From positions 102,854 through 166,853 of the forward strand of contig NZ_WKKE01000016.1 of the NCBI RefSeq assembly GCF_009674775.1: a DNA stretch of 64,000 nucleotides, in the 5' to 3' direction. The translations under genes were made by a program, and so were the position numbers. Below are positions 46,502 through 54,617 of the stretch, piece after piece (position 1 is the first letter of the stretch; each line of letters opens with the position of its first letter). Source of the stretch: Flavobacterium sp. LC2016-23 (GTDB taxonomy: Bacteria > Bacteroidota > Bacteroidia > Flavobacteriales > Flavobacteriaceae). Below the pieces are notes generated by a model. The model saw only the letters and a list, made by a program, of their open reading frames with translations. It searched no databases and was not told where the DNA came from.

Positions 46502-47062
46502 TTAAGCTTCAGGAACCAATTGAATAGCCCCTAAATAAATTGGTGCAGGACCAAAGTTTTTATCTGTAAAAGTGATTACTGCAGAATTATTACCTTCAGC
46601 AGCACCTTCAATATTATGTTCTGCACTTGCCAAAGCAGGAAGCCTGGACTGTCCCAATTGTCTAACGTTTCCAGTTCCGAATTCTTCGAAAAGAATAATC
46701 ATTTTCTGATTCTTAATCCATCGACAATAACCTAATAAATCAGCGGCCGAACCGGCCACTGTAATTCCAAGTTCATTTTGATACAGTTTTCGGCCGGTCT
46801 CTCCAATCGGTGTCGATTTAATCGTACCAGTCTCGGTAACAATATCAATTTTATGGAAACATTTTCCCGTTTTAAATACATGTGCAGTGGCAATTGTAGC
46901 TAATTCCGAAAAAGTTGCCGCAACATTTGCTGGCGTTGGATCACAAAGTTTTTTAGGTTCGTTGATCGTCTCAAAATCGCTTTGCAGTGCATAATAAACA
47001 GTTCCCGCCAATCCTGAAACAGGTTCACAGCTTACGCCTCCGATATCTTCTAATGCTAACAT
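46502..47062 (-). CDS. Tail tube protein (predicted)
   Basis: A 186-aa beta-rich protein after the capsid genes, with alternating hydrophobic strands (YYALQSDFETI, HKIDIVTETGTIKSTPIGE, KMIILFEEFGTG). Size and place are those of a major tail tube protein polymerising around the tape measure. No strict motif exists for this family, so the call is moderate. Confidence 0.6.
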   Translation of the reverse strand: MLALEDIGGVSCEPVSGLAGTVYYALQSDFETINEPKKLCDPTPANVAATFSELATIATAHVFKTGKCFHKIDIVTETGTIKSTPIGETGRKLYQNELGITVAGSAADLLGYCRWIKNQKMIILFEEFGTGNVRQLGQSRLPALASAEHNIEGAAEGNNSAVITFTDKNFGPAPIYLGAIQLVPEA

Positions 47063-47063
47063 C

Positions 47064-47765
47064 TTATACTTTTTTTAGAATGAATGACTTAATAGAAACC
47101 AGATGCTCTAAAACGTCAGCATGAGAACTCAAAGCTTCTTCTTTAGTGTACGTTTTCCCCTGGAATGTAAATGAACTCACAGCGAATTCAAATTCAGCAC
47201 CATTATCAGCAATAAATCTATCTACAGAAACAATTGCAGATGCTTTATCAGCTTTTTCTTTTTCAGCGGCTGCTTTTTCAGCTTCAGCTTTATCTGCAGC
47301 TGCTTTATCTGCAGCTGCTTTATCTGCAGCTGCTTTATCTGCAGCTGCTTTGTCGGCGGCTGCTTTATCTGCAGATGCTTTATCAGCTTTTTCTTTTTCA
47401 GCGGCTGCTTTTTCAGCTTCAGCTTTATCTGCAGCTGCTTTATCTGCAGCTGCTTTATCTGCAGCTGCTTTGTCGGCGGCTGCTTTATCTGCAGATGCTT
47501 TATCAGCTTTTTCTTTTTCAGCGGCTGCTTTTTCAGCTTCAGCTTTATCTGCAGCTGCTTTATCTGCAGCTGCTTTGTCGGCGGCTGCTTTATCTGCAGC
47601 TGCTTTGTCAGCTTCTGCTTTTTCAGCGGCTGCTTTTTCAGCGGCTGCTTTGTCCGCTTCAGCTTTATCTGCAGATGCTTTGTCAGCAGTCGATTTATCG
47701 GCTACTCCTTTATTACCACCTGCAGCAGTATCGACTACAGGTGTGTTTTTATTTTTATTTGCCAT
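47064..47765 (-). CDS. Capsid-adjacent protein with Ala-Asp/Glu-Lys tandem repeats
   Basis: A 233-aa protein. Residues ~20-175 are pentapeptide-type repeats (AADKA, AAEKA) predicted to form one long charged helix. Residues ~178-233 are a globular C-terminal domain (FAVSSFTFQGKTYTKEEALS). The DNA shows nested duplication: 15-bp units inside larger units starting at 47242, 47377 and 47497. Encoded between the major capsid and tail tube genes. Possibly a virion decoration or linker protein with variable length. Confidence 0.7.
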   Translation of the reverse strand: MANKNKNTPVVDTAAGGNKGVADKSTADKASADKAEADKAAAEKAAAEKAEADKAAADKAAADKAAADKAAADKAEAEKAAAEKEKADKASADKAAADKAAADKAAADKAAADKAEAEKAAAEKEKADKASADKAAADKAAADKAAADKAAADKAAADKAEAEKAAAEKEKADKASAIVSVDRFIADNGAEFEFAVSSFTFQGKTYTKEEALSSHADVLEHLVSIKSFILKKV

Positions 47766-47775
47766 ATCCTAAAAA

Positions 47776-48735
47776 TTAAGCTGGTTTATAAGCGTAAACC
47801 AATTGATTATAATCAAATCCGATACCTTCGTACCAGTCAAGCATCAAAGCAACTTCACGTTTTGCTTCTTCTACTTTAGGATCTTTCATTCCATTTTCTT
47901 TACGTAAATGAACAAAATTTTCAACTGGAGTAGCCCAGATATAACCAGATCCGGCCATCGATGGTAATGCTACCAATTCAATGTTTGGTGAGAAATCTAC
48001 GGTATTTTGACCCGGTACGTAATTCACATCATTACCATGAGTGTTACGTTTATCTCTGAAATAGTTTTTCAAAAATTTAGGTTCCATGTACACTCTCATT
48101 TTTACACTTTCCAAAACCGGATTATGTGCAAAAATATCATCCGTAAATTCTTCTACTGAATCAAACATCGTGGTAGGTGTAGGCAATGCAGTCAATGCAA
48201 TAGCATTCATGGTAGCACCGGTTAGTCCGGCATCAATCAGTTTTTTCAAACCGTCCAATGTTCCGGCAGTTGTTCCCGCGGTACCAGGAGTAGGAGCAAC
48301 ATACGAACCGCCCCAATACGCTTTTGTTTCCATATCGTGCGGTATTTGAGGCACAACATGTTTTTCTAAAAGATAGCGTACGATTGGCCATTCTGCCCTT
48401 GCAGCTTTATCAATTGACGCAAGAAAACCAAGCCATTTACCTTTTACATCATCCGGATACAATGAAATATCAATTTTTGCATTACGCAAAACAATTTCAT
48501 TCGGTGTAAAAGTCAAATCTCCTTTGGCTGTAAAAGCTTTTTGAAAACCTTGAACGATTTCACCTAATGCTGTATTAGATGAACGATACACATCATTTTC
48601 AGTTATGATCGGTACCGCATAAGATGGCGTAACTGAAGGCTGGCGGATTTGCTCCTTCAGGCTTTCCATATTCTGTCCCTCATTGATATAGCGATTACCA
48701 AAGGCCGTTACTATATCTGTAGCAATTATTGACAT
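47776..48735 (-). CDS. Major capsid protein (HK97-fold, predicted)
   Basis: A 319-aa protein directly after the protease/scaffold gene, in the standard head order. The N-terminus is helical and polar, followed by mixed alpha/beta (RVYMEPKFLKNYFRDKRN; GYIWATPVENFVHLRKENG) as in HK97-type capsids. No other candidate in the prophage fits. Confidence 0.8.
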   Translation of the reverse strand: MSIIATDIVTAFGNRYINEGQNMESLKEQIRQPSVTPSYAVPIITENDVYRSSNTALGEIVQGFQKAFTAKGDLTFTPNEIVLRNAKIDISLYPDDVKGKWLGFLASIDKAARAEWPIVRYLLEKHVVPQIPHDMETKAYWGGSYVAPTPGTAGTTAGTLDGLKKLIDAGLTGATMNAIALTALPTPTTMFDSVEEFTDDIFAHNPVLESVKMRVYMEPKFLKNYFRDKRNTHGNDVNYVPGQNTVDFSPNIELVALPSMAGSGYIWATPVENFVHLRKENGMKDPKVEEAKREVALMLDWYEGIGFDYNQLVYAYKPA

Positions 48736-48752
48736 ATATTAAAATTTGTTAG

Positions 48753-50072
48753 TTAATTATTCATCGCACCAGAGATGTCAAAACCATCGACCACATTAGA
48801 AGCAGCAGAAGAATTTTTTACATCAACTTTAACAGCAGTTGGTTTAGAACCGTCTTTCAATCCCATCTCCGCAACTTTAGCACTTAGTGCTGTAGTTTTT
48901 TCGGATAAAGTTCCAGTCACATCTAAACCCGCAGATGTTAACATAGTATCAATTGATGCTTCCACAGTTGCAACAGTTTCTTGTGAAGCTATTAATTGAT
49001 CATTTAGATCGGTGTTTGCCGTAGCTGCATCTAATTCCGTTTGTAGTGCTGTATTGGATGCTTCCAATTCAACAAAACTATTTTCTAAAGCATCTAACTG
49101 TTGAGCGTTTAAATAGCTTCCATTTTCAGCCGTTGAAGCTAATGGAGCATCTAAACCCAAAACAGCCTGTACTTTTACAAGTTGTTTAGACATATCTGTA
49201 TTTAAATTTTGATTACTTGATTGTTTGGCTAATTCGAAAACTTTATCTATTGCCGTTTGTAGTGTTCCAATTTCATCAACTAATCCCATAGTGACAGAAT
49301 CAGTTGCTGAATAAGTTTTACCTGTAAAAACTTCTTCATTTATTGTGGAACGAACTTTCTTGATGTCATTTATGAAATCTTCAGTTATAGGATCTAACTG
49401 ATTTTTAATATATGGTTCCGGATTACCTTTTATAAGTTCCTCGTAATCCTTGTTTTTATCGGTTGATTTTGTGGCATATTGAGTAATAACTTTAGCACCT
49501 TCTTTTTCATACCACCCGGTGAAGTCAATGAAATAAATCATTGTTCCAATACTGCCAATATGATCCGCTCGTTTATTTGCTATAACGTGGTCGGCGGCAG
49601 AACCAATGTAGTAAGCGGCAGAACACATTAAGCCATCCGTATAAGCAACAACTGGTTTACTATATTCGCGAATAAAGTCGTAAAATTCAGGAGTTCCGGA
49701 AACTTGACCACCACCACTGTCGATATCCAAAACAACACCTTTACAAAAAGGATCGTTTTGATAACGACTAAGAATATTCATTTTAGATTTTGTGCCTTGT
49801 GGACCACATTCCTGAGAATACTTGTAAATTGGATTTTTTAAATCCATTACTAAGACATAATCATTATTGTTATCGGTATTCCCAAAAGACGAAGCCGCTA
49901 CCGGTTGTTTACCAAATTGAATAACAAAAGCTTCTGGCTTTTTATCATCTTTTTCAATTTTAAGTGAGTTCCCTTTTAAAATTGAATTTAGAGAAGGCAA
50001 AAGAGAATGTCCGTATGATTCATGTATGAACCAACGGCCATTAAGTAAAGAATGTAAATTGTTTATACTCAT
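48753..50072 (-). CDS. S49/SppA-type prohead protease with C-terminal scaffold
   Basis: A 439-aa protein. Residues ~70-270 form an S49 serine protease domain: DIDSGGGQVSG, nucleophile Ser151 in DGLMCSAAYYIG, and candidate Lys202 in ATKSTDK. Residues ~294-439 are a Ser/Ala/Glu-rich coiled scaffold-like region. An in-frame ATG at codon 294 (49191-49193, MSKQLVKVQ) could produce scaffold alone, as in lambda C/Nu3. First gene of the P6 unit, upstream of the capsid. Confidence 0.87.
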   Translation of the reverse strand: MSINNLHSLLNGRWFIHESYGHSLLPSLNSILKGNSLKIEKDDKKPEAFVIQFGKQPVAASSFGNTDNNNDYVLVMDLKNPIYKYSQECGPQGTKSKMNILSRYQNDPFCKGVVLDIDSGGGQVSGTPEFYDFIREYSKPVVAYTDGLMCSAAYYIGSAADHVIANKRADHIGSIGTMIYFIDFTGWYEKEGAKVITQYATKSTDKNKDYEELIKGNPEPYIKNQLDPITEDFINDIKKVRSTINEEVFTGKTYSATDSVTMGLVDEIGTLQTAIDKVFELAKQSSNQNLNTDMSKQLVKVQAVLGLDAPLASTAENGSYLNAQQLDALENSFVELEASNTALQTELDAATANTDLNDQLIASQETVATVEASIDTMLTSAGLDVTGTLSEKTTALSAKVAEMGLKDGSKPTAVKVDVKNSSAASNVVDGFDISGAMNN

Positions 50073-50096
50073 TTGTAAAATGCTTTTTGCACTTTA

Positions 50097-50132
50097 CAAA
50101 TTTTCATCTATTCAAAATCTTAAAATAGGACA
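50097..50132 (-). promoter_or_regulatory. Phage late promoter P6
   Basis: TGTCCTATT (50124-50132, minus strand), 19 bases, AAAATTTG (50097-50104), 24 bases before the protease ATG. Confidence 0.75.
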
Positions 50133-50138
50133 GTGATT

Positions 50139-50603
50139 TTATGGAGTGTAATATACTGGGCGTTTGCGGGTTTCGCCTTTAATTCTTACTTCAGTAAACG
50201 AATCACCGTCTACCTTTGTACCATCGTTTACGATGTAATTCATATAAAGTGGTTCCAGATTGGTACCATATAATTTCTGAAAGTCATTATTAAGTTTTCC
50301 TTTTCCCACGCATGGCTTATTAGCATATTGTTCGAGTAATTGTTCCAGTGCTTCACTTCGTGTGATTAACCTGAACGAAATTGCAATTTGCTGTATCTCA
50401 CCGTCTGAAGATTGTTTCGGGTTTACATCTACATTTATGGTATCTGGATCTATTATCGCTTCAACATCATTTGCAAATGGTGAAAAAACAATATTCTTTG
50501 AATTTCCGTCTGTTATCACAAGCGGCCAGTTCGATGTTTCCTCCAAAAGAAACAATTCAAATTCGGCAAATCCAGCTAATTTTTCATCATTCGTAAAATT
50601 CAT
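50139..50603 (-). CDS. Phage protein of unknown function
   Basis: A 154-aa protein (166 aa if the upstream ATG at 50639 is used). The N-terminus MNFTNDEKLAGFAEFELF suits the downstream start. No recognised domain. Second gene of the first late unit. Confidence 0.55.
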   Translation of the reverse strand: MNFTNDEKLAGFAEFELFLLEETSNWPLVITDGNSKNIVFSPFANDVEAIIDPDTINVDVNPKQSSDGEIQQIAISFRLITRSEALEQLLEQYANKPCVGKGKLNNDFQKLYGTNLEPLYMNYIVNDGTKVDGDSFTEVRIKGETRKRPVYYTP

Positions 50604-50682
50604 AATTTTAGCATATTTATTATTATAAAACTGTCGCATTTTGCCACCATATCAGGTGCGGTTTCAGGCGGTTTTTGTACTA

Positions 50683-51144
50683 CTAATGTACTACGAGGTT
50701 TAATTTTTTTTCTTTTATTTTTTCGTCTGAGTGCCTTTGATAGTTGCGATACATACTTTCAAGCTTCATTTCATTTTCATTTATTCCATTCAAATAAAGA
50801 AACAATTTAACACTTTGCCATGCATTAGATTTTCCTTTCGCCAGTTCAACATCGACAAAAGAATAAAAATCTTCAAAAAACAGCCTTTCCAAGCATACGC
50901 CTAAAAATTTAAGTTTGTTCCTGTTGATGGAAAATCCTTTCGTATTAAAGTAAAGTTCCGGAATATCAATTTTGTATTTATCAAAACCGTTAAAATCAAT
51001 ATCCGAAGTGTCAGCTTCATCGCTGATTAATTCTAATAACAACAATCCCAAAAAAGTTTTTTTTGAGATAGTATGAATTTCACCATATTTTTTGATCAGA
51101 TATTTTTTAACATGCTTTTTTACAGGAATAGAAATTTGTATCAT
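50683..51144 (-). CDS. Phage protein of unknown function
   Basis: A 153-aa basic protein with no known family. The frame extends to 51207, but that would place the start upstream of the promoter-like element P7. ATG 51144, 20 bases after the P7 -7 box, is therefore preferred. It leads the first late unit. Confidence 0.6.
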   Translation of the reverse strand: MIQISIPVKKHVKKYLIKKYGEIHTISKKTFLGLLLLELISDEADTSDIDFNGFDKYKIDIPELYFNTKGFSINRNKLKFLGVCLERLFFEDFYSFVDVELAKGKSNAWQSVKLFLYLNGINENEMKLESMYRNYQRHSDEKIKEKKLNLVVH

Positions 51145-51164
51145 TTTGAATGTTTTTGGTTTTA

Positions 51165-51201
51165 CGAATTTACGACAATTACCAAAAAAGGGATTAGGAC
51201 A
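51165..51201 (-). promoter_or_regulatory. Phage late promoter P7 (variant)
   Basis: TGTCCTAAT (51193-51201, minus strand, one mismatch), 20 bases, TAAATTCG (51165-51172). Slightly divergent from the other six. Confidence 0.6.
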
Positions 51202-51269
51202 CCGCAAAATAAAAGCGCGAAAAAAAACATGATAATTTATTTCAAACTATGATTTTTCGATAAACTAAG

Positions 51270-51499
51270 TTCCACAATTCCACATTCCAGATTATCAGGT
51301 ACTTATATAATTTTTTATAGTAGGAACTTGTGGAACTCTTATATATTTTGTGGAACTTTATTTTTAAGTTCCACAAGTTCCGCAAAAATTCCACAAGGTT
51401 CCACATAGTAAATTAAGAATAATTAAAATATAATATATTGAATATCAAATAGATAATATCTATTGAAATACTTAATCTTTTTTTTGTGGAACTGTGGAA
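51270..51499. other. Iteron cluster, candidate phage replication origin
   Basis: Nine exact TTCCACA/TGTGGAA heptamers plus one TTCCGCA. Forward copies at 51270, 51278, 51369, 51389 and 51399 (variant at 51378); reverse copies at 51329, 51349, 51485 and 51493. Several are extended to AAGTTCCACAA, and most occur in pairs 8-10 bp apart. A ~75-bp almost pure A+T stretch (51406-51480) lies between the last pairs. The core resembles a DnaA box (TTATCCACA). The gene-free region 51208-51748 holds only this cluster, a hairpin at 51644-51661 and the next promoter. Confidence 0.6.
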
Positions 51500-51720
51500 C
51501 TTTTTTACTCTCTTATTTTTAGAAAACAAAAATTTGAAAAATTTTTTTAAATGGGGGGTCTGGGGGGGGTGCAAAATTCAAAACTTTGGTTGTTTTTTAT
51601 TGATCCAGGATATATAAAAAGGAACGCTTCGCTATTTATTATTAATCCGCTAACGCGGATTAGACAAAACTTGTTACAATTTAGAACGGGCATTTCAGAC
51701 AGGCGTATTTACTTCTCTGC

Positions 51721-51728
51721 TAACTTTG
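51721..51728 (+). promoter_or_regulatory. Host-type -7 box (TAACTTTG)
   Basis: Exact TAnnTTTG match, 20 bases before ATG 51749. It lacks the TGTCCTATT box of the late promoters, so host polymerase alone may use it. Confidence 0.6.
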
Positions 51729-51748
51729 TATCCCTAAAATCGAAAATC

Positions 51749-52066
51749 ATGACTAAATCAGAAGAATCGGATGTTAATCGCCATTTGCTTAATGCTTGTG
51801 GACTTAGAAAAACTACAAATTGGTATCAGGCATTGGAGCATCTTTTACGCGTTGATGAATTATCGTCAATTTGGCTTGGTAAAGAATCTACAATACAGCT
51901 TGCGGAGATTTTAAATAAAGTAGGATTACCGTGCGATATGAATAAGGACCAGACTATTATAAAGCTTAAAAGTGGTGCCCGGGCGAACTATTTTGAAAAA
52001 GTAATGGAACGAAAGTTCGAGCAGGAAGTAAGCTGCTTTGAACGGCTTAAAATAAAAAAAGATTAA
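51749..52066 (+). CDS. Lone rightward phage protein of unknown function
   Basis: A 105-aa protein (MTKSEESDVNRHLLNACGLRK start), the only rightward gene in the lytic region. An open frame extends to 51551, but ATG 51749 follows a good host-type promoter box and is chosen. Mixed helical, charged, two Cys. The orientation, own promoter and place beside the iterons suggest a regulator or replication-control protein, perhaps expressed in the lysogen. No family recognised. Confidence 0.6.
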   Translation: MTKSEESDVNRHLLNACGLRKTTNWYQALEHLLRVDELSSIWLGKESTIQLAEILNKVGLPCDMNKDQTIIKLKSGARANYFEKVMERKFEQEVSCFERLKIKKD

Positions 52067-52087
52067 CTTTATATCAGATAAATAAAA

Positions 52088-52110
52088 AAGCCACTTGTTT
52101 AAAGTGACTT
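52088..52110. terminator. Bidirectional terminator between convergent phage genes
   Basis: Stem of 8 out of 9 pairs, AAGCCACTT against AAGTGACTT with a 5-base loop, flanked by A and T runs. Confidence 0.65.
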
Positions 52111-52142
52111 TCCAATTTTAATTATAAATAAAACTTCACATA

Positions 52143-52421
52143 CTAAAATGTAAATATTTTTGAATTGATAAAAGTGATTTTGTTTTTTGGCCACCGCTTG
52201 TCTTTTTGAATCATTCCCTGTTTATCATAACCATATTCTGAATCTTCTGGGAAATATTGAAAACTTTCAAAAATAATTGGTGCATTAAAGGTCGATTTAA
52301 TTTGTCGGATTAAATCATCAATAACTTCTTCACTTTGAGTATAAGGTTCTAATATTTTTTTTAAATTTTCAACGTACGGAGGATAGCAAGTTTGAATATT
52401 ATATTTGTCTGTAGTAACCAT
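52143..52421 (-). CDS. Small early phage protein
   Basis: A 92-aa protein with no recognised domain; last gene of the leftward early region. Confidence 0.5.
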   Translation of the reverse strand: MVTTDKYNIQTCYPPYVENLKKILEPYTQSEEVIDDLIRQIKSTFNAPIIFESFQYFPEDSEYGYDKQGMIQKDKRWPKNKITFINSKIFTF

Positions 52422-52467
52422 ATTTCTAAGTTTTAAGTTTCAAATTTATAAAAGATTTATCTTTTAA

Positions 52468-52944
52468 TTACAATGTAATTTGTTTAATTATTTTTTCTAA
52501 TCGCTTGTAGGTGTCAGTTCCTTTATCGTATTTCTCAAAAATATTGACTAATTCTCGATACATTTTTGGTGCAAATGCAATTAGTTTAGCTCTTGCCAAA
52601 GTGTCTGCGTAATTCATTTCACCTATTGGACCAAATTCACAAACAGCTTCGAAGGCCTGTTCGTCCCCATCCCAAACAATAATTTTACGATCATCATCCC
52701 ACGTATCGACAACCTGCCACTTTTCTTTTTCAATCCAGGTATATAAATATTCTAGCCCTTGTAGTGCTTTAGGCCGAACCATAGTTTTTACGACATCATT
52801 TTCCTTGTAGTGCTTTCCGTCCAAGCATCCAATGTCAAAGTTATCCGGGAGAAACTCAAAAGGTATCCAGCCGCCGTCTTCCCAACTTGATGGTTCGAAA
52901 CCTACTTCGATCCATTCCATTTGTATTTTCGTTGCTTTATTCAT
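52468..52944 (-). CDS. Early phage protein of unknown function
   Basis: A 158-aa acidic, Trp-rich protein (SSWEDGGWIPFEF, EKEKWQVVDTWDDD). A start 12 codons upstream is possible, but ATG 52944 gives a short 8-bp overlap with the preceding gene. Function unknown. Confidence 0.55.
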   Translation of the reverse strand: MNKATKIQMEWIEVGFEPSSWEDGGWIPFEFLPDNFDIGCLDGKHYKENDVVKTMVRPKALQGLEYLYTWIEKEKWQVVDTWDDDRKIIVWDGDEQAFEAVCEFGPIGEMNYADTLARAKLIAFAPKMYRELVNIFEKYDKGTDTYKRLEKIIKQITL

Positions 52945-53224
52945 GAGATTCAAAAGTTTTTTCAAAATATTCGTTGCCACCTCGTTCGAGTTCTGTACCT
53001 TCTATAACATCTTTTCGACCGGCATGAAAAGCTTTTACAATATTCCATTTTTCTTCTTCTAAAAAAAGTTTGGCAGAATCAATGGCTTCCCCAATTGCAT
53101 AGGCGTTACCCATATATAAAAAATAGTCAGGATCCTGGTCATTATTAATTTGTAACTGTCTTTCGTGATATTCATCGAATTTTATTTGCAAATCGTCAAT
53201 CAAAGCTTGAATAGTTGTCTTCAT
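52937..53224 (-). CDS. Small early phage protein
   Basis: A 95-aa helical acidic protein with no known family. Upstream, 53225-53389 is a 165-bp gene-free leader with no clear promoter match. Confidence 0.5.
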   Translation of the reverse strand: MKTTIQALIDDLQIKFDEYHERQLQINNDQDPDYFLYMGNAYAIGEAIDSAKLFLEEEKWNIVKAFHAGRKDVIEGTELERGGNEYFEKTFESHE

Positions 53225-53389
53225 AATTTTGTCCTTTAAGTTAAAAAAGAGGTCTTTCCCTCAGTCAGTCTTATTGCAATTTAATCGAGTCATGAAAAAA
53301 CATACCATTAATCACCCGATTGTGACACATTACAAATAGCTACCTTGCCGACAAGCAAAGATTTTCTTTCGATTAATGGCGTTATATTA

Positions 53390-53812
53390 TCACTTGAATT
53401 TTTTTATTAAACTCAACATTTGTATTTCATTTTTTTGAATTGCGACAAACTGACCAACTACATCGCAAATTGTGGATGCCTGAGGTAAGTATCCGGGGTC
53501 TGCCTTTACTTTTTCCAAAGTTTCCAAAAGTGTTGTTTTGATCTTCTCATTGTCTTTTGTTGGTTCAAATGCTACAAGTTGCTGTTGAGGAATCATTACC
53601 TGAGTTTCGGTCTTTTCCTTTTCTAACGGTTGAAAAAGTGAATCAAGAAAATCTTCGACTTCCGATATTAACATGTTTTTTGGTTGTGGAAAAAACACAA
53701 CAACATTTGTTGAATTGACAACTTTGTATTTATCAATTGTGACGTTTTTTCCTTTATAATTGAATTTTTTTCCAACTATATTATCGAGTCTTGATATTAG
53801 TTTTGGTTCCAT
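53390..53812 (-). CDS. Early phage protein of unknown function
   Basis: A 140-aa protein with an N-terminal beta domain and a helical C-terminus. Overlaps the HNH nuclease gene end by 32 bp. No family recognised. Confidence 0.5.
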   Translation of the reverse strand: MEPKLISRLDNIVGKKFNYKGKNVTIDKYKVVNSTNVVVFFPQPKNMLISEVEDFLDSLFQPLEKEKTETQVMIPQQQLVAFEPTKDNEKIKTTLLETLEKVKADPGYLPQASTICDVVGQFVAIQKNEIQMLSLIKKFK

Positions 53813-54614
53813 TTTTAATGTTTTTATTAATTTGTCTTCTTATTGATCCTTTGATATAGATAATTTCTTTTAAGTCTTCAGGTAAACGATGGATTGTGTT
53901 TCTCTTTAAAAGTTCCTCATGACTTATACATTCAAGGTTGTTAATTTCAAAATTCTGTGTATTACCATCTATAAAAACAATGTTATGTTTAGGTGGTAAC
54001 TTAGTTTTGTAATAAGTCTCCCAGACGTATATATTTTTGTGCACAAGCTTATTTATTCCTGGTACTTTTATCAAAGTGTACGATCGTCCGGATCGTTTAT
54101 CTACGCGTACGACTTCGGTGCCATCCGGCAAAGCATTACCCGGAATATTTCCTTTTTTAAATCGATGAATTTTTGAATTTTCAATTGCTTCCGGTGACAT
54201 GAACTCTGATATCTTCTTCCCTTTATTAAATGGTATTTGCCCAGGCTTAAACACGGAATCATTTTTACGCTGCTGAATTATTTCTTCCGGTATAATTAGA
54301 TTTAAACTTTTCAATCTCCCAGATACTCCGCAGTAAGATCTTTTAATATGATGCCCAATTGTCTTAATCGGCATTGTTAAATAATTATCTTTTATAAATT
54401 GATCTTCTTCTTCAGTAAAAGTTGTTCTATCTGTCAATCCTTTGGTTCTAAAACCTTCGATAACAGCTTTGGGAACTATCAAGTTATTTTTTCGGTAAAA
54501 TGTTTTACAAACTTCTTTGCTAAAACCAAAATGCTTTGCAATTGATCCTTGGCTCATTTGTAGATAATTTTCTAAAATGAATTTCGCTACTTCGGGTGTC
54601 ACTTTTGTATTCAT
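53781..54614 (-). CDS. HNH endonuclease
   Basis: A 277-aa protein: two N-terminal helix-turn-helix-like segments (~10-75) and a C-terminal HNH domain (~165-235) with LVHKNIYVWETYY, then PPKHNIVFIDGNTQNFEINNL. This domain order resembles free-standing homing-type HNH nucleases or phage-encoded DNA-nicking enzymes. It may be a selfish insertion in the early operon or a functional phage nuclease. It sits 3 bp after the methylase gene. Confidence 0.82.
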   Translation of the reverse strand: MNTKVTPEVAKFILENYLQMSQGSIAKHFGFSKEVCKTFYRKNNLIVPKAVIEGFRTKGLTDRTTFTEEEDQFIKDNYLTMPIKTIGHHIKRSYCGVSGRLKSLNLIIPEEIIQQRKNDSVFKPGQIPFNKGKKISEFMSPEAIENSKIHRFKKGNIPGNALPDGTEVVRVDKRSGRSYTLIKVPGINKLVHKNIYVWETYYKTKLPPKHNIVFIDGNTQNFEINNLECISHEELLKRNTIHRLPEDLKEIIYIKGSIRRQINKNIKNGTKTNIKTR

Positions 54615-54617
54615 AAT

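Noticed and set aside
47242..47640. Possible CRISPR or minisatellite array
   Set aside because: Units are 15 bp, contiguous, without spacers, and stay in frame within a coding sequence.
47146..47779. Long open frames on the plus strand through the repeat gene (up to 208 aa)
   Set aside because: They are antisense products of the 15-bp repeat in the leftward gene; low-complexity Ala/Ser or Leu/Gln output with no promoter or partner.
51551..51748. N-terminal extension of the rightward 105-aa gene
   Set aside because: A good TAACTTTG promoter box at 51721-51728 lies inside the extension, and the extension contains a hairpin and low-complexity start.
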